NCBI GenBank assembly: GCA_944472135.2 | Contig: OX235270.1 | Location: forward strand, 48,856,352 to 48,920,351 | Reading direction: 5' to 3' | Source: Trichobilharzia regenti | Taxonomy: Eukaryota; Platyhelminthes; Trematoda; Strigeidida; Schistosomatidae | Length of the DNA: 64,000 bases | Notes under the pieces: generated by a model | Databases searched by the model: none | The model's input: only the letters and a program-made list of their open reading frames with translations | What the model was told of the DNA's origin: nothing | Position numbers and translations under genes: made by a program | In this document: piece by piece, positions 21,101-36,500 of the stretch | Numbering within the stretch: the stretch's first letter is position 1 | How the letters are laid out: the number at the start of each line of letters is the position of its first letter

Positions 21101-24100
21101 TAATTCGTAAGTCGATTCAAATAGCATACCGTTAAATGTCCACATATATTTCAAAATATACACAAGATTCACAATTCAATTCCTTTTAGCATCCAAGCAA
21201 CAAAACTACCAAGTTTTTTCATCTTAAATACAGACAAAAATTCTACAAAATTCAACCAATCGGCAATTTACCCGTCAGTCAGCAACGAGTGAATGCATCT
21301 GCACATTCATTGGTTAGCTTTCCCTTTTTACTCACGATCTGACAACAACTTCACTAATACTCACCATATCACTCCATCTAGTGTGAGGGTTGAACAGAGG
21401 CACCCATCGTCGAAAACTCCTAATCTCTTCATGTCTAGCTTAAATCTTCAAAAACCGTGTCTTAAGTCCATAAAGTAGGATGAAACGAACCGCTATACAG
21501 TACACACGTTTGCTTTACATTGGTATCCCGATATCACACAAACACCAAACATAATGTTTGTCAAATGACCCTTTTGTTTATGTGCTCATTTTGGTCTGCA
21601 TTCAGTTCACTTGAGCTGGTGTAACCCTGAAAACAAGCCTACGGTCAGCTTGACTTGAAGGCGGCCTTCGACTCCGTGGATCGAAAGGTACTATGGCAAT
21701 GTCTGACTGTGAAGGGAGTGCCAAGAAAGTACATTGCACTAATCAAGGCACTCTATTCAAACTCATGTAGCCGTGTAAGGGCTTATGGGGAATTGTCATC
21801 TGAATTGATAACAACCAGTGGTGTCCGACAGGGATGTCCACTTTCCCCATTCCTGTTTAACTTCATCATAGATATGCTAATGGAAGTATCCTTAACTGAA
21901 CTTAACGACTTAGGAATCGACTTGTTACCAGGGAATAGTCTTATGGACTTAGAATATGCAGATGACATAGTCCTGTTAGGGGAGGATGCTGACAAAATGC
22001 AGAGTCTTCTGAACACCTTGAGCAGCAATCTTCGTATGTTTGGCATGCGATTCGCCCCTACAAAATGTAAGATGCTGCTACAGGACTGGACCACGTCAAC
22101 TCCTAACTTAGTGATAGGGAGTGAAGTGATAGAACATGTTGACCACTTCACCTATTTGGGAAGTTGTATCAGCACCAACGGATTGATTGGCGATGAAATC
22201 TCAGCACGGATCCAAAAAGCTCGAGCTACTTTCGCTGACTTACACCACCTCTGGCGTAGGCGTGACATTCGGTTATCAACCAAGGGACGTGTGTACTGCT
22301 TAGCAGTTCGCTCCGTCCTTCTCTATGGCTCTGAAACATGGCCAATACGAGTTGAAGACATGAAAAGGTTGACTGCTTTCGATCATAGATGTCTGCGATC
22401 TCTGTCTCACGTTAGGTGGTTTAACAAGGTAAGTTATGTTGACGTTAGGCGTAGAGTGTTGGGCAAAGAGGGGAAATCAATCGACGAGGCTATAAAGTTA
22501 CATAGATTGAGATGGCTAGGTCACGTGCTGCGCATGCCTAACCATCGCCTCCCCCGACGGGCATTACTAGCTGATATAGGTTCAGGTTGGAAAAGGGTAA
22601 GTGGTGGCCAAACAAAAACATGGCATCAATCCATGAAGTCCTTGACAGTTAAACTGAGTCAGGTAGGGAGATGCAGACTTCCGGGTTGGGGCCCTCGGGA
22701 CTCTAGGAATCAATGGCTGGAGACAATAGGTGACATGGCTCAAAATCGTTGTCAATGGCCAGCGCAGATGTATTCAGTCTCTGTAATCTTTCATATTCCT
22801 TTCTACCATTACCCATTCTGTTTCACTCTTATACTTGTCAGACTGTATTGATTCTCTTCACTCATCTTCTTGTCTACTTCTGTGTGCTATTTGGAACGTG
22901 GCAACTCGAACTGCTGCACTTCGGTGCCAAGTTCTATGTTGAATCCAGACAGACAGACTGGTCAGCTCAACCATTCCACTCCCTATATCATGTAACTGGG
23001 AGCTGGTTTGCACTGCTTCTGCAGAATCCTCTTACATTTGACAAAGGCAACTTACATACCGAAGATATTCAACCGGTTCGCTCAAACTCTTCACAAGCCC
23101 CTGTACTTTATCATCATCTTAGCCTGATGGCTTCTTATCAACGAGAAAGCAAAAGTGTAAGGTAGAAATATTGAATTTCAACCTCTACTATGTCACCACT
23201 TTTCAAGAATCAATACCACCTTCTTGTAGAAAACCATACTTTTCGATAAAGTCCCCTTCCAATCTAATAACCTAACTGCCTATAATTAGTGAAAAACCAG
23301 TCAAAATCATGTTGATAACTGTCAGACTACCACAATAAAATTACAAAAAGTACTCAGTGAATTCATTTCGCCTCTACACTGCAACTTCATGTGTATTTAT
23401 TGGAAAAAAGTGCCCAAGTCTTGATAGAAAATAAACATAAGATCACATCCCAAACATATGTTGTATAAATGCATATGCGTTTGTAGAAACTCTCATAGGT
23501 CAACTCCTTTTTGAATTGTCGTGCCAAACTGCATAACAGCATGCCTTAACGTACAACAATTTTTTTTCCAATTATCTCCCGGAATGAGTTTTCGTGAAAC
23601 CGGTGAGCACTGAAGATTTTGCATGCTCTTCAATTGAGCAATATCAAGCGAAGGAAAGTGAGCTAATGATGATTCAATGATTGAAACATTAATGAAATCA
23701 AATCTTTAGATTCAAATCTGTATCGGATTAGCATTATGAAGTGTGAAGGATACATACGAGAAGCTGCGGAACTTAATAAGTACCCTGATAAATTGAACTG
23801 GGAGTATATATTAGATGCGAATAAAAATAAGAACAAACGCATACAGACAGATGACAACCCCAAAGAGGAATTCAAAACATCCGTAGTGCCATCAAAGAGA
23901 GGACCTATGAAAGCTTACGTAGGGTTTTTAAAAAGGAAAGAATAAAAGTGGCATTCGAACCAATAAACTTACTCAGGAACAATCTACGTTGGTTACAGGA
24001 TGATGTTCATCCTTTTAGACAGAATAATCTAGTATGTCTTTAAACGACTGAGGTCAAATTTGTAGGAGAGGTAATATATGACGTGTAATTAAGCAGTATA

Positions 24101-27100
24101 TTCGTGACAGCCTGTCAAAATCTTGAGTAACGGGGCGATGAATTAACTTACAAAGGGAAATGAAGATAACTATGCAGCAATATACAAATCATGAAATGAT
24201 GACAAAAGAAGCCGAATATGAATACTTTTCACAAACTGAAAGTACAATTTAAGACTTCTATATTTCACCCTATATAGTTTTGTCAGATAAACAACTGTGC
24301 CATTGAAAATTACTGTTTCATTGTAATAAGCAGGTTAGCTTATCATAAAAGGTCGACCAAATGTAAACTAGTGGACCCTAGTAAGATAAGAAATCTAGAA
24401 AAAACTGGTCCATTGCAGTAAATGGAGTTACGCATAACCATATAATAGAATGGGACAGTCCTAAAACGTTATGTAATAGAGTGGAGGGAGATTGGAACCG
24501 AAACTTTAACAAACAAACTGGGAATACTTGCAATAGGAGTGACTTAACCCCTATTCCAGATATATAGAAAATTCTACTATCCTTACGACAAATAGGAAAG
24601 AAGAGTGAGAAATATGAAAATGGAGCTTCGAAGTTGCATAGTTACAATTGATATGATTATGAAGGATAGTTGTGTTTGAAATGTCATAGACATCACAGAT
24701 CATCGTGTTATATCTGCAATAAATGAGTTTGGAATTGTGACTTCAATTATAATTTCACGTATGTTCGCAAAACTTAACAGGCCTGCTAAAAATTTCAAGA
24801 AGAGATCGAGTATATGACTGACAGATCCTAAATCACATATGCATTCATTTATATGCCTTATGGGAAGTAACGTCAAAATAAGTACTGCTTGATTGCAGCA
24901 ACCTGCAAAATATAAATAACCTAAGCTATCGACAGAGAATATGTACTTCTGTTGGATTCATTCTAACTTCTTAATATTAAGGTCGGATCCAAAACTGCCG
25001 ACTTAACGATCTATAGACCATTTTGGAATATAATTAGTGAATGAGCGTACTGAGACATCTGTGACTGATTTATGAACATACAACTTTGCAAAAAAGTGTA
25101 TCAATTCGGGATTCCATGGTTCGGAAAAAGTTATAGACGTAAAGAAAAGAAAAGCAGAAAGTATAAAAGACGAAGATTTACGAGAAAAATACGAACCAGA
25201 TAAAGATTAATGATGATTTTTTGAGAATGTAAAGTGATCATAACCAGATACATCTGTGGTGAGACCTGCTTCTTAGCCAAAATTAGTGGACAGTAATTTA
25301 CGTCAATGTTTATGTCCGCAATATTGGTCGTGAGGAAAATGAGAACAAAGGCTTTGCATAGGCGAATACAGTTAACATATAGATGATCTGATATTCAAGA
25401 AACAGCCACAAAGAGATGCAAGGTTAACTTTCTGTGAGAAACAACAAATCAGAGGACTGTGTTTTTCTGCTAACAATAATCTATAATATGTACATGAAAA
25501 TCTATGTGTGTTGATTTCCTTAATAAACGATATGTTGCCTAGCTCTTGTCTTCTGTTGTTACACATCTACGCCATGTCAATAACAGTCTCTAACCAATTA
25601 TTCTTAGCATCTTGAAGACCCCAGACTGATAGTGAACACATTTCTAAGTGGCTCAAACCAGTAGTAACAGACTCCGTAGATCCGTGCCATGTTTTGGTCT
25701 GACCATCTTCTAACTTTAGTTTAGCTTCCAACCATTTGGATCTAGGTTACAAAATCGCTCCGCCTATCACGTAGAATCAGCAGTCCTTGTGAGTGTCTTA
25801 ATTACAAATGTATGTAAGTGAAATTAGTTCTTGGGTAACAGTTATTGTTATTACATCCATATCATTAGTTCGCAATGTTTTCTGTCGATTATACAGCTGA
25901 AAAATCTTTTCTTATTTTTGAGGAAAAGATATTAAACTTCTCGGTTGAAGACACCAGAGTTCTTGCTATGAACCTTATTCTCTAAGTCGCCAGATGATTA
26001 CAACTTCAGAACACCACGGAAGTTGTTGATTAGATACTGATTATTCTTAGCTGGTTTATGGAAAATCGCATTGAAGAAACCATAAAATGGATTGATTCTG
26101 TGACAGGAAATGAAAAAGGAAACATCGGACAAAGAGCCTCGTGATATGGAAGAAACCATATATTGATGGAATATGAGAATGGGATATTTTACTAATGTCT
26201 ATATCAGTAGAAATGCTTTTTTCCTGTCTCCAGCACAATTCACCCAATTAAAACACAAATATATGATCCGGTTAACTGCTTTTAGTACTACAATAACTTT
26301 TTTTTTATATTTTTTTTGATTTACAGCTTGATTCCACACTGTATTTTTGGTACAAGTGTGGAATTTTCAGCATGGATATCGGTAGCCCAAGTTTTGCAGG
26401 CCGACCATAGATATCAGGTGTGCGTCGGCGGGGGTTCGAACCTCGGACCATGTGCATGGTCGGCGAGAGTCCTAACCACTGTGCTACCGACACACTCTTA
26501 CAATAATGAAGTAATGATTCGTGTCAGTGTCCAAAGAACTTAGTGTAAATTTTGAAAGTAAAGTACTTACTGAATAGCAGCAACGGATGTTGGAGTACTC
26601 TGTTCGGTTGAGCTACTAGATGAAATATTACTATTTGTCTTGGATATATTGCACACTGGAATTACGTTCATTTCAGTGAGCTGAGCTTCAACTAATTGAC
26701 GTAAACGAATTTCTTCATTTAGACTCTGCTCCACATTGTTTAGATTTGCTTTCTCATTTCGACACCTGTTAGTTAACTTCGAGATACGCGATGACAAGGC
26801 TTCATTTTCTTGCCGTTGGTTAGACAAGCTGAGCCGATTAAGACGATCATCACGTTGTAGATTTTCAAGCTGGTTACGCAGTTGGGTTTCTAATGCACGC
26901 ATGGACTGTACATCACAGCGGAGGCGTCGAACATTATTTTCTAATCTATCAGAAAAACATTAACAAAAGTTTGCTGTAAGAGTATGCGATTAATGGTATT
27001 ATGCACTATTAGGAATCACATTTACGGCGATCACGTAGGAATAAAATACAGTTGTAAATAATAATAGTACATCAAATATACACCAAAGCAAAAATTATTA

Positions 27101-30100
27101 CAATAATGATGCAATTTGACTATCCGGTTATCAGTCGTAATAAATGAGTGTGTGATACTTTCCGACATTAATGTAACTGTAAAATTTGCAATTTGTGGTA
27201 GAATGTAATTTAATATTAGATGGGTTTATTTCTCAGTTCTCCTAAATAACACGTACTTTTTTGCTGCATCAAAAAAAATATTACGGATTTATGCGAATGA
27301 TCTTGTTTCAAAAGTATGCTGTCATCTATGCTTACAGGTTATTTTAAAAGTTCGGAACAATCAGATATTAAACACCCAGAGAATTTATCTGCACAAAGAC
27401 AGAAACAGCACAATTTACTCAAGATCATTTCTAGAAGAATACTATACTAGGAAGGCAGAAAAGATTGGTCTATTTCATTGAAATGACGAAATATACCTAT
27501 TTATTTACTTATGATGGGAAAGCGAAGGCTTGTTTAACAAATAAATTTTCTTCTAACGACTTCGTTTCCGCACTTATATTACGTAAAAAGGAATGAAAGA
27601 GGTCTCAGGAAAAAGAATAGATGAGTGGTACTCAGTTCGCCCGACGAACGGAGAACAGAAAACGACGAAGTCTTTTATCTGCAAAAATCCTGATTCAGAT
27701 TATTCAGCCACACGCGATTTCCTTTAAAGTTATTCAACTGCTGAACCACTAACTATATGTGAACAAAAACTCAAACCGTGTATTCTGAAACGTTTGGCTA
27801 AATCACTTTCTCTATCTTGGAACTAATTATGTTTTTTTAGGTTGACTTCATTCGACTTCACTTGGTCTTCTTTTAAATATTGTTACCATCACCAAAATTC
27901 GGCGATACTTGAACAATTATAAATCTTTTGATGTTAATTCACTTCTTTAGTAACCCTCTGTAATTCCCTAATGAATTCACTTCAACCCTACGCTTTTAAA
28001 AATCATGGTAATCGTTTCTGCGTAGGTAGTACAAGTACGACTGTAGAGACAGGAAATGTAGTCACTAGTAATAAATATTTCTCTGCTGATCATATCTTAC
28101 TTAATTCCATTCTAAAACCCAAGTTGTTCATTAAACCTGGTCTTGGGTAACTCATATGAAGAAGTAGTGAATTCTCAAAGACACATAAGGGTTAAGCAAC
28201 AAGTCGAGGGAAGAGGCAGCGAATAGACTTCGGGTGAACCTAGAGAAGATAAAGGTAATGAAGATGCGTGACAAACGACATAAATCACTCAATACCAATG
28301 GGAGAAATCTAAAGAAAGTCCTCTCACCTATGCTGACAGAATCGCTTCAATTACACGCGGCACAAATGGAGATGTCAGAGACGGCCGGGATAAAGGAATC
28401 ACGACATCACTTCATTACTTCAACATCGTTGTGGAAATGTTTGGTACTTACTACAAAGAACAAGATCAAAAATTTTCACCCTTATATCACGCCAGTGATT
28501 TTAGATGGTTTAGGGACTTGACGAGTCACCAAAGGCATTTGCAACAGGTTGAAGACTTTCACCAAAACCTGTCTTTGGTCAATGTAAGTGTAGATCTTGG
28601 GTACTGAGGCATAATTTAGTTCCATATTAGGTAAGTTTATTTTACATACCACACAGTGATGCAGTATTAACAACTGGATGACATTTTGCGCATATATTTT
28701 GCTCATAATCAGATCAATTTAGTCACAAAGTTTCACAGTTTGTCCTACATATTTTCTCTCTCTCTCTCTCCAATTTTCCCCTGGTGTTTGTTGCCATTCT
28801 CCATACCTCCAGTATAGGCGTTGAGTCATTCCGACTGCACGTGTGTAGTGTAGAATCGATGAACCAAGCTTCAGTGATTAAACTCTCTCTCTCTCCACTT
28901 AACTTTATCACTTTTTAATACTCTCACCCTGTCCTACCCTATTTTCTGATTACATGCAAGTGAATGCAATTCAATGACTGGGCTTTTTTCTAGGTAATTT
29001 AACTTGGTCATTTATTCCAGGCCTAGCTAAATTTCTACGTTCCAATAAATTTAGCTAACCCCGATCTGCTAGTTTGACCTATGTAATTGTCTCTGGTTAA
29101 TGCTGACGATCAGATGTTCAGTAAAAAAGAATAAGCAACAAGGAACTCTAGCAGCAAACAAACCAAGAACCCGTTGTCTAGGTATTAGTCAGAAGAAAAT
29201 GGAGATGTATTAGAAACATACTGAACTGCCCATTGAGTGACATCACGCGCCATACTGTAAAGTGGAACCTAAATGGCAAGCGACGATTGTTCGCCTGCGG
29301 ATGACATGGTGGTGAAGCATATGAAAGCTTGACGGGTACTGCTATGGCCAGCTAGGAGTAGTCACGAGGAATTTAAGTGAGTCGCTAAGACCATTACCTC
29401 CACTCGGGACCCAAGGAATGAAAATAATAACAATTCCTTTGCTTTTTATCCAATTTTTTCAGCCATATATATATATATATATATATATATACAAACCGCT
29501 AATGTTTTCAAAAATTCTCACGTTTACATACTTAGCGCATTAATGAAATGAGTCATGCAGATTTGATTTCTAATGAAGTATATGGGAGGATGTGATGGCC
29601 TAATTTATTATTTGAATTATATTTGTTGTTCTCATTTATCTCACAACGACTAACCGTACTTCTGTTAATTCTGTGTTTGAGTGGCATGAAAACATTGTGC
29701 GTTTATATACTGACTGAAATTTGATTATCGTGATAATATTCAAATTACTGCTTCAATTCTTCTTGTTCCTGCTTGATTTCGTGTACAGGCTTTAATTACC
29801 ACCTAGCGAAGGAATTACTATCTTCTTAGCAAAAGTTGTCCCTATGTAGTCGAAAATTATTGTTGCGCGTCGGTAGCACAGAAGCAGAAACCTTGGCAAC
29901 CACGCATATGGTTCGGGGTTTGACCCCTAACCGACTACCTCTTTACGTCACTGAAACGATAATAAGACTGGTAAAGAGGAAAGGTTTGGCGTGTGGCTAG
30001 CAAACCCACTCCGTAAAAATAAAACAACTGCTACCGAAACTTCAAAGCTCAAGCCTGAAGCCCAATGTTCCCCTAGAAACGTAAAGGAAGAAAAAAAGTT

Positions 30101-33100
30101 TATCGTTAGCGAATCCATGAAGACTTCGTAAGGAGGATAGTTAGACAGAATGTGTAATCGTGAAGGAAAACCCAAGTTATTTAAGCCTGCCCTGGCTAAG
30201 CCCGAAAACGTCATATGCACAGAAGAGTAATTAGGTAAACGTATACAAAATTCTACTAATGAAAATGAATGACAAGCAGAACAGCTACGGATAAACACAA
30301 CAGTGCTTACCTTGTTACTGGGTCTTCTTTCGTGCCTCGTTCCCGCACCGGCTTCCCACTTGTACACTGTTTAGTAAGACAACCGTTAACTGGAGTTTTA
30401 GAATGAGAATCAGAAGTCATCGGAGACTCAGCAGCATATCGACGGTTGGCTTGTGACGTAGGTGGACATGGTTCAAGACACTGTGCAGTTCGACGTCGAC
30501 CACTATCGCTGGTACATATATTTGGCATAGCCGCACTTCTTATTGCACAGCTATTGTGAGTACCTCCATTTCTGCTGCATACAGGTAGGAAGATTGGAAA
30601 TACTTTTCAGTGGAGATAATGTAATATGATTGCATATTTATAAAAGAAATGGACAACCTAGATAACATGCTGATACTATTTGGAGATATAATGTGCACTC
30701 GTAAAAGACCAGATTTCAGAGAATTGTTATGATTGATATAAAGTCAACCTTCTGAAAAACACATGTATATCATTTCCTCATTTCTTCTTTAAAGAAGCTT
30801 AATAAGTTCATTAGCTCGAAATTTTAGACACTGCATCAATGTAAGAACTGTAATTCAAGAACTACATCGACTTGTGCAATGAGCTGCAAACGATACCTTC
30901 AATTTTACGACTAAAATGTTGTGTACTTTTTTAGATCCAATTTCTGTGACTGTAAACACGTAATACTTATACGTCTTAAGAAAACTTGAGTCATAAATAT
31001 ATAAACAGATGTTTGTCAGGCCAATTTCATTAGCTCTTGAAGAGGGCGAGGGTGTAATATGCTTAAGTTCAAAGCACAATAATGTGTCAGGGTTAAATAT
31101 ATACGCTGTCAAAAAATTTGCATTGTCGTTTCGATATAACCTGTACAAAATAATGGTTAATCGAGTACTTCTAACACCCTCCTACTCACTTGTTATTTGC
31201 ATACCTGCAGCTGACTACCTTCAATCATACATTAGTCCGTACACGTGCATGTCTGAGACTGAATGCAAGCAGTAAACACATAGTTTTCTGTCCAATTTAC
31301 TTATGATAACATGTAGCTCATTTTAAGGAAGGAGGTAACTAGACACATGAGTATTCATGAATAATCCGCATACAGACACTAACGATAACAAAATATAGTT
31401 CAGCGAAGAGGCTTTCTTCGGCGATTCCCATAAGCAGTACAATAGCACTTACAATTTTTCTCATACAACGGGGCAGTTAAATAAAGTGATTAGATCTCAT
31501 TATCATAGTTAATATTAGTGGACGTAAAACCTTGCACTTAGGTGCAGCAGTTCAAGTTGCCACACTCACTCCATGTAGCACACAAAGCAAGGGAAGAGAG
31601 TAGATATATTCAAAACATAGATAAACAGAAATATGAGGCAAAAAGAATAGTAATATGGAGAAGCCACATAGTTTTATTGGATACGATAAATCACAAGGAA
31701 TGCACGCATCTGCGCCATTGAGAACGATTATGAGCCATACCACCAATTGTCTCCACCCATTGGTTTTTACCATCTCAAGGAACCTAATCAGGAAGTCCAC
31801 ACCTCCTTACGTGGCTGGCTTAAACTAACTGTTGTGGATTTCATTGACTAATGGAGCCATGTTCTCGTCTGACCACCGCTAGCTAACTCTTTTCTAACCT
31901 GATCAATCCTTTGTCAGCTAGCATTGTCCATCAATCAAGGCGATCGATGGCTAGGCAGGCGTAACACATGTCCCAACCATTTCAATCGATGTAACTTTAC
32001 AAACTTGTCGATGGATTTCCCTCCTTACCTAGCACTCGACCGAAGTCTGACCTCAATATTGCTCACCCTATCATACCATTTCCCACGGGAGATAGAACCC
32101 AGGAATCTATGACTAAAGACAGCTAGCTAGCCTTTCCACGTCTTCCACTTCCAATGGCAATATCTCACAGCCATAAAGGAGAAGAGAGAGGACTTCTGAG
32201 CAGTACACACGCTCCTTAGTCTACAGCTAGTCGGATACAACACCTACGCCAGAGAATCACTAGTCATTATATAAGAGCTGAATAAGTGTATTAGAGTTAA
32301 GTGATAAGATGAACAATTTAACGCGTGAGTTGTCAGCAGGATGCATATAGAAACGAAGAAAAATATACGGTTTCACAAAAGTCCTACAGAAATACAAGAG
32401 TTATAAGAGGTTGGCTATGGGCTCCTCCGTAGTGTTCAGCCAGATTAATTTTAACCACGAAGGAAAACACAATAACCGCCTTGAATTTCTCGACGTGAAG
32501 CAGGGATTTAATTCCCTCGATTCTGATGGTTTACATGTGTATCTGCCGACCAAAAAGTTAGACAGGCTTAGAGATGGTTCTTTACTCAAACGTTTGTGGT
32601 GGTGTTAGAGCCAGCTGTAAACTAATTCATGCAGCTAACTAAAGGATATCTATCTTTGAATTTTATTCAACTTCATTGTGATCATCTATCCTCCTCAAGT
32701 TTGGTTCTATGTGAACCGATATTCCTGTAGGTTCCTTAGTCAACTGAAATTACTACGACGAAAACATTGGAGATACCAATTCCTGTAAACACTGAGCAAC
32801 TTGACATCCAGAGTGTATTTCTTACTTACATTTTTCACTTGATCATTACCTACCTCTAGTCTACTAGTCCTTTTTTCAGCTGACATTGGTGATTAGTGGA
32901 GGTATACTAGACATGTTCTAGGTACCTCCACGGAGCTTCACCACCTCGCTGATTGCCGTGCCACGTACAAATAACCACCAATCAATTCAATGCATAATGT
33001 TTGTTGGAATATGATACCGGAGTGACAACCGAAAACTATATATATAAGCAGAATAACTTCGGACTTTATACAAATATTAACACGATATTGAGACCAGATA

Positions 33101-33500
33101 GCATCAGTCGCAATGAGCAACGATGATCTGACATTTGCCACTTGGATTTGAATGCATTCATTTGACCACAAGGTCAAATCATTACTCAAGAAGACAATAC
33201 TGCACAGCCCAGCACGCAACGATCTACGTTGATTTTTAGCAGTTGACCGATTCAAACTGAAAGTCCCGTGACGGGTAGATTTTAAAATGGTAGGATGACA
33301 GTAAAATGAATGACATACCTGTCATAATCCGAGTGGTGTTTGTCGACGGTGCCAAAATGCCCGAAAGCCCAACGACCTAAACAACTGAGACATGACTGAC
33401 CAAAACGGAGAAACATAACTACTGACCGACCGGAGGCATCGGATGAAAACTAGCGAAAGGTAAAAGAGAGGTTTGCAACTAAAGCATGAGCATTAAAAAG

Positions 33501-33540
<40 letters not shown>

Positions 33541-36500
33541 ACTTTTCAATGAAAAGTAGAGTATGGTTTGAAAACGGATAAATGGCAATACGGTATAAAT
33601 CCATTTGCACCTTCCAAGAAAAACTAAAAAATGTCTCCCAACATCGATTTCGTTTTTATCGCATGTTTCAACCTGAGGGTTTACGACTGCTTACTTAAAA
33701 AGAATGTCTCGGTGATTTTGATTAAATAATAATAATAATAATATATAATAAATATATATATAATAATACATAATAATAAATAATAATATACATTGAAATA
33801 ATTAATTCCTGTTTGTCACAAACTTATCCTAAACTTCTTATAAAAGAAGTGAGATCAAGATAAACACACTTGTGCAGCTTAACCAGTTTTGTTGCGACAG
33901 TTTAGTAATCCCTCCGTCTAACTTACTTTGCCCAGCCAAAGCAGGTTTGTAAACACATTCGGCACAAAGACCATTGTGGGAGCAGATGAAAACAAATATG
34001 CTTTTAGAATCCTGACTGAACGTAGAACTTTGTACTTATGTGCAGCAGTTCAAGTTGCCACACTCACTCCATGTAGCACACAAAGCAAGGGAAGAGAGTA
34101 GATATATTCAAAACATAGATAAACAGAAATATGAGGCAAAAAGAATAGTAATATGGAGAAGCCACATAGTTTTATTGGATACGATAAATCACAAGGAATG
34201 CACGCATCTGCGCCATTGAGAACGATTATGAGCCATACCACCAATTGTCTCCACCCATTGGTTTTTACCATCTCAAGGAACCTAATCAGGAAGTCCACAC
34301 CTCCTTACGTGGCTGGCTTAAACTAACTGTTGTGGATTTCATTGACTAATGAGCCATGTTCTCGTCTGACCACCGCTAGCTAACTCTTTTCTAACCTGAT
34401 CAATCCTTTGTCAGCTAGCATTGTCCATCAATCAAGGCGATCGATGGCTAGGCAGGCGTAACACATGTCCCAACCATTTCAATCGATGTAACTTTACAAA
34501 CTTGTCGATGGATTTCCCTCCTTACCTAGCACTCAACCGAAGTCTGACCTCAATATTGCTCACCCTATCATACCATTTCCCACGGAGATAGAACCCAGGA
34601 ATCTATGACTAAAGACAGCTAGCTAGCCTTTCCACGTCTTCCACTTCCAATGGCAATATCTCACAGCCATAAAGGAGAAGAGAGAGGACTTCTGAGCAGT
34701 ACACACGCTCCTTAGTCTACAGCTAGTCGGATATCACACCTACGCCAGAGACGGCGTAAACTGGCAAGTTCGAATCTAGCCTTGTGTCCGTGCTGAGATT
34801 TCATCAGCGATCAATCCGTTGACGCTGATGCAACTTCCAAATAATTGAAATGGTCAACGCACTGTACCACTTTACTTCATATTTCATAGCTAGGGGTTGA
34901 TATATTTCAGTCCTGTAGCAGCATCTTCCATTCTGTAGGAGCGAATCGCATGCCAAACATGCGCAAACTGCATTTCGTCAACACCGCCAGCTGTAACCTT
35001 TTCAAAAGACAAATCGCCGTAAGCTCTCAACTTGCTGCATGACTCCGAGTAGAGTGCCTTGAAAAGTTCAATGTACTTTTCAGCATTCCCTTCACAGCCA
35101 AATATCGCCAGAGTACCTCTTGGTCGGCAGAATCGCGTGCCGCCTTTAGATCAGGAAATATGATTATTGTTCCAAGCCGCTGAGTGTGCCTACGTTCCAG
35201 AACCCGTCGGAAAGTGAAGATATGATCAATAGAGCCTCTTCTTGGTCTAAAGCCTGCCCGGTTCTCTCGTGTTTGTGCCTCCCGAGCACCACTTAGTCTA
35301 CGCATTATTATTGAGCCTAGAACTTCATATACCATATCAGTCAAGCTAATCCTCATGTGATTATCACAGGAAGACTTGTCCCCCTTCTTGTATATCGGAA
35401 TTATCAATGACTTACACCAACCCGACGGGACTTCCTCTGATTCTCAGTGGCTGTCTAAGACTTTAGTTAACGCAGACAGCAAACTGTCTCTACCATTCCT
35501 AAACACCTCTGGAGTCATTCCATCGGGTCCTGCTGCTTTGCCTTGTTTCAGACTAGTGACAGCTTAAGTAACCTCAGTTAGGGACGGAGGACCTGTGTCT
35601 ATATCCCATTCTGGGAGGTGTTGGATGGTCGGAAGGTTGAGCGTGGCTCTACGCCAATTAAACTGCTCCTCATAGTGTTGTTTCCAGCGTTCCAGTCGTC
35701 TATCCTGGGAGCTAATTATGGTGCCATTCTTCTCAGAGATTGTTTCACTTATCATTTGCCTTTTACCACCTGTTTCCCTGATAAGCCTAAATAGTTTTCT
35801 GGTGTTACCAGTCGCCGATGCCTTTTCCATCTCGTTCGCTTTTCTCGCCTACCACCATACACGGCCGTCACAATGGCTTCTTGTTAGTTCGCGTTTGAGT
35901 AGCTTTCGCTCTCCATCATATTCGGAGCTCACCGGAATCAGTCTTCTTGCGTCAATCATTTAGGGTGAAATGGTAACTATGGTTGGTTGCTTCACTTTTA
36001 GATACTTTCTAGGGTTGGAACTACTTTTCATATGACTCGAAATCGTTCTCAGTGGCTCAGATTTTTTCACTCCTTGTGATCTTTTTTTACATTAACCCAC
36101 GTGTTTCATATTACAACTATTTCTTTCTTCCTGACATATCTGATAGTTATAGTTTTATGAACATTCTTTTTTCGTTTGTTTACCTTTGAGTGTGCAATGT
36201 GAACACTTCTGAGTAGAGTTCGATGTTGAAGCTCAGTCAGTAATTACACCTTATGTTTTTGTCTGAATAGTGAACGTTTTGCATGTGTGCGGATGCCAAA
36301 CAAACTTTTTGATGTTTTCTATGTTTTTTCAAAGCTGTCTGATGAGTGTCTTTGAAACATGCATTTATCAACTCTTCCTGACATGGTGTCTGGAATAGCG
36401 GTAGCCAGCTTGTAGGCACTGCACAACACTACATTTTCGAAATATTCACTTGCCAAAAAGAAAAACGATAAGCCCCGGAAATTGAGTCGCATGAGATAAC

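Noticed and set aside
26440..26495. tRNA gene on the minus strand
   Set aside because: Same tRNA-like SINE head; the frame-read peptides across it are meaningless.
31552..31800. 82-aa minus-strand ORF, identical at 34050-34298
   Set aside because: This is the RTE-2 3' region, duplicated with the LINE fragments.
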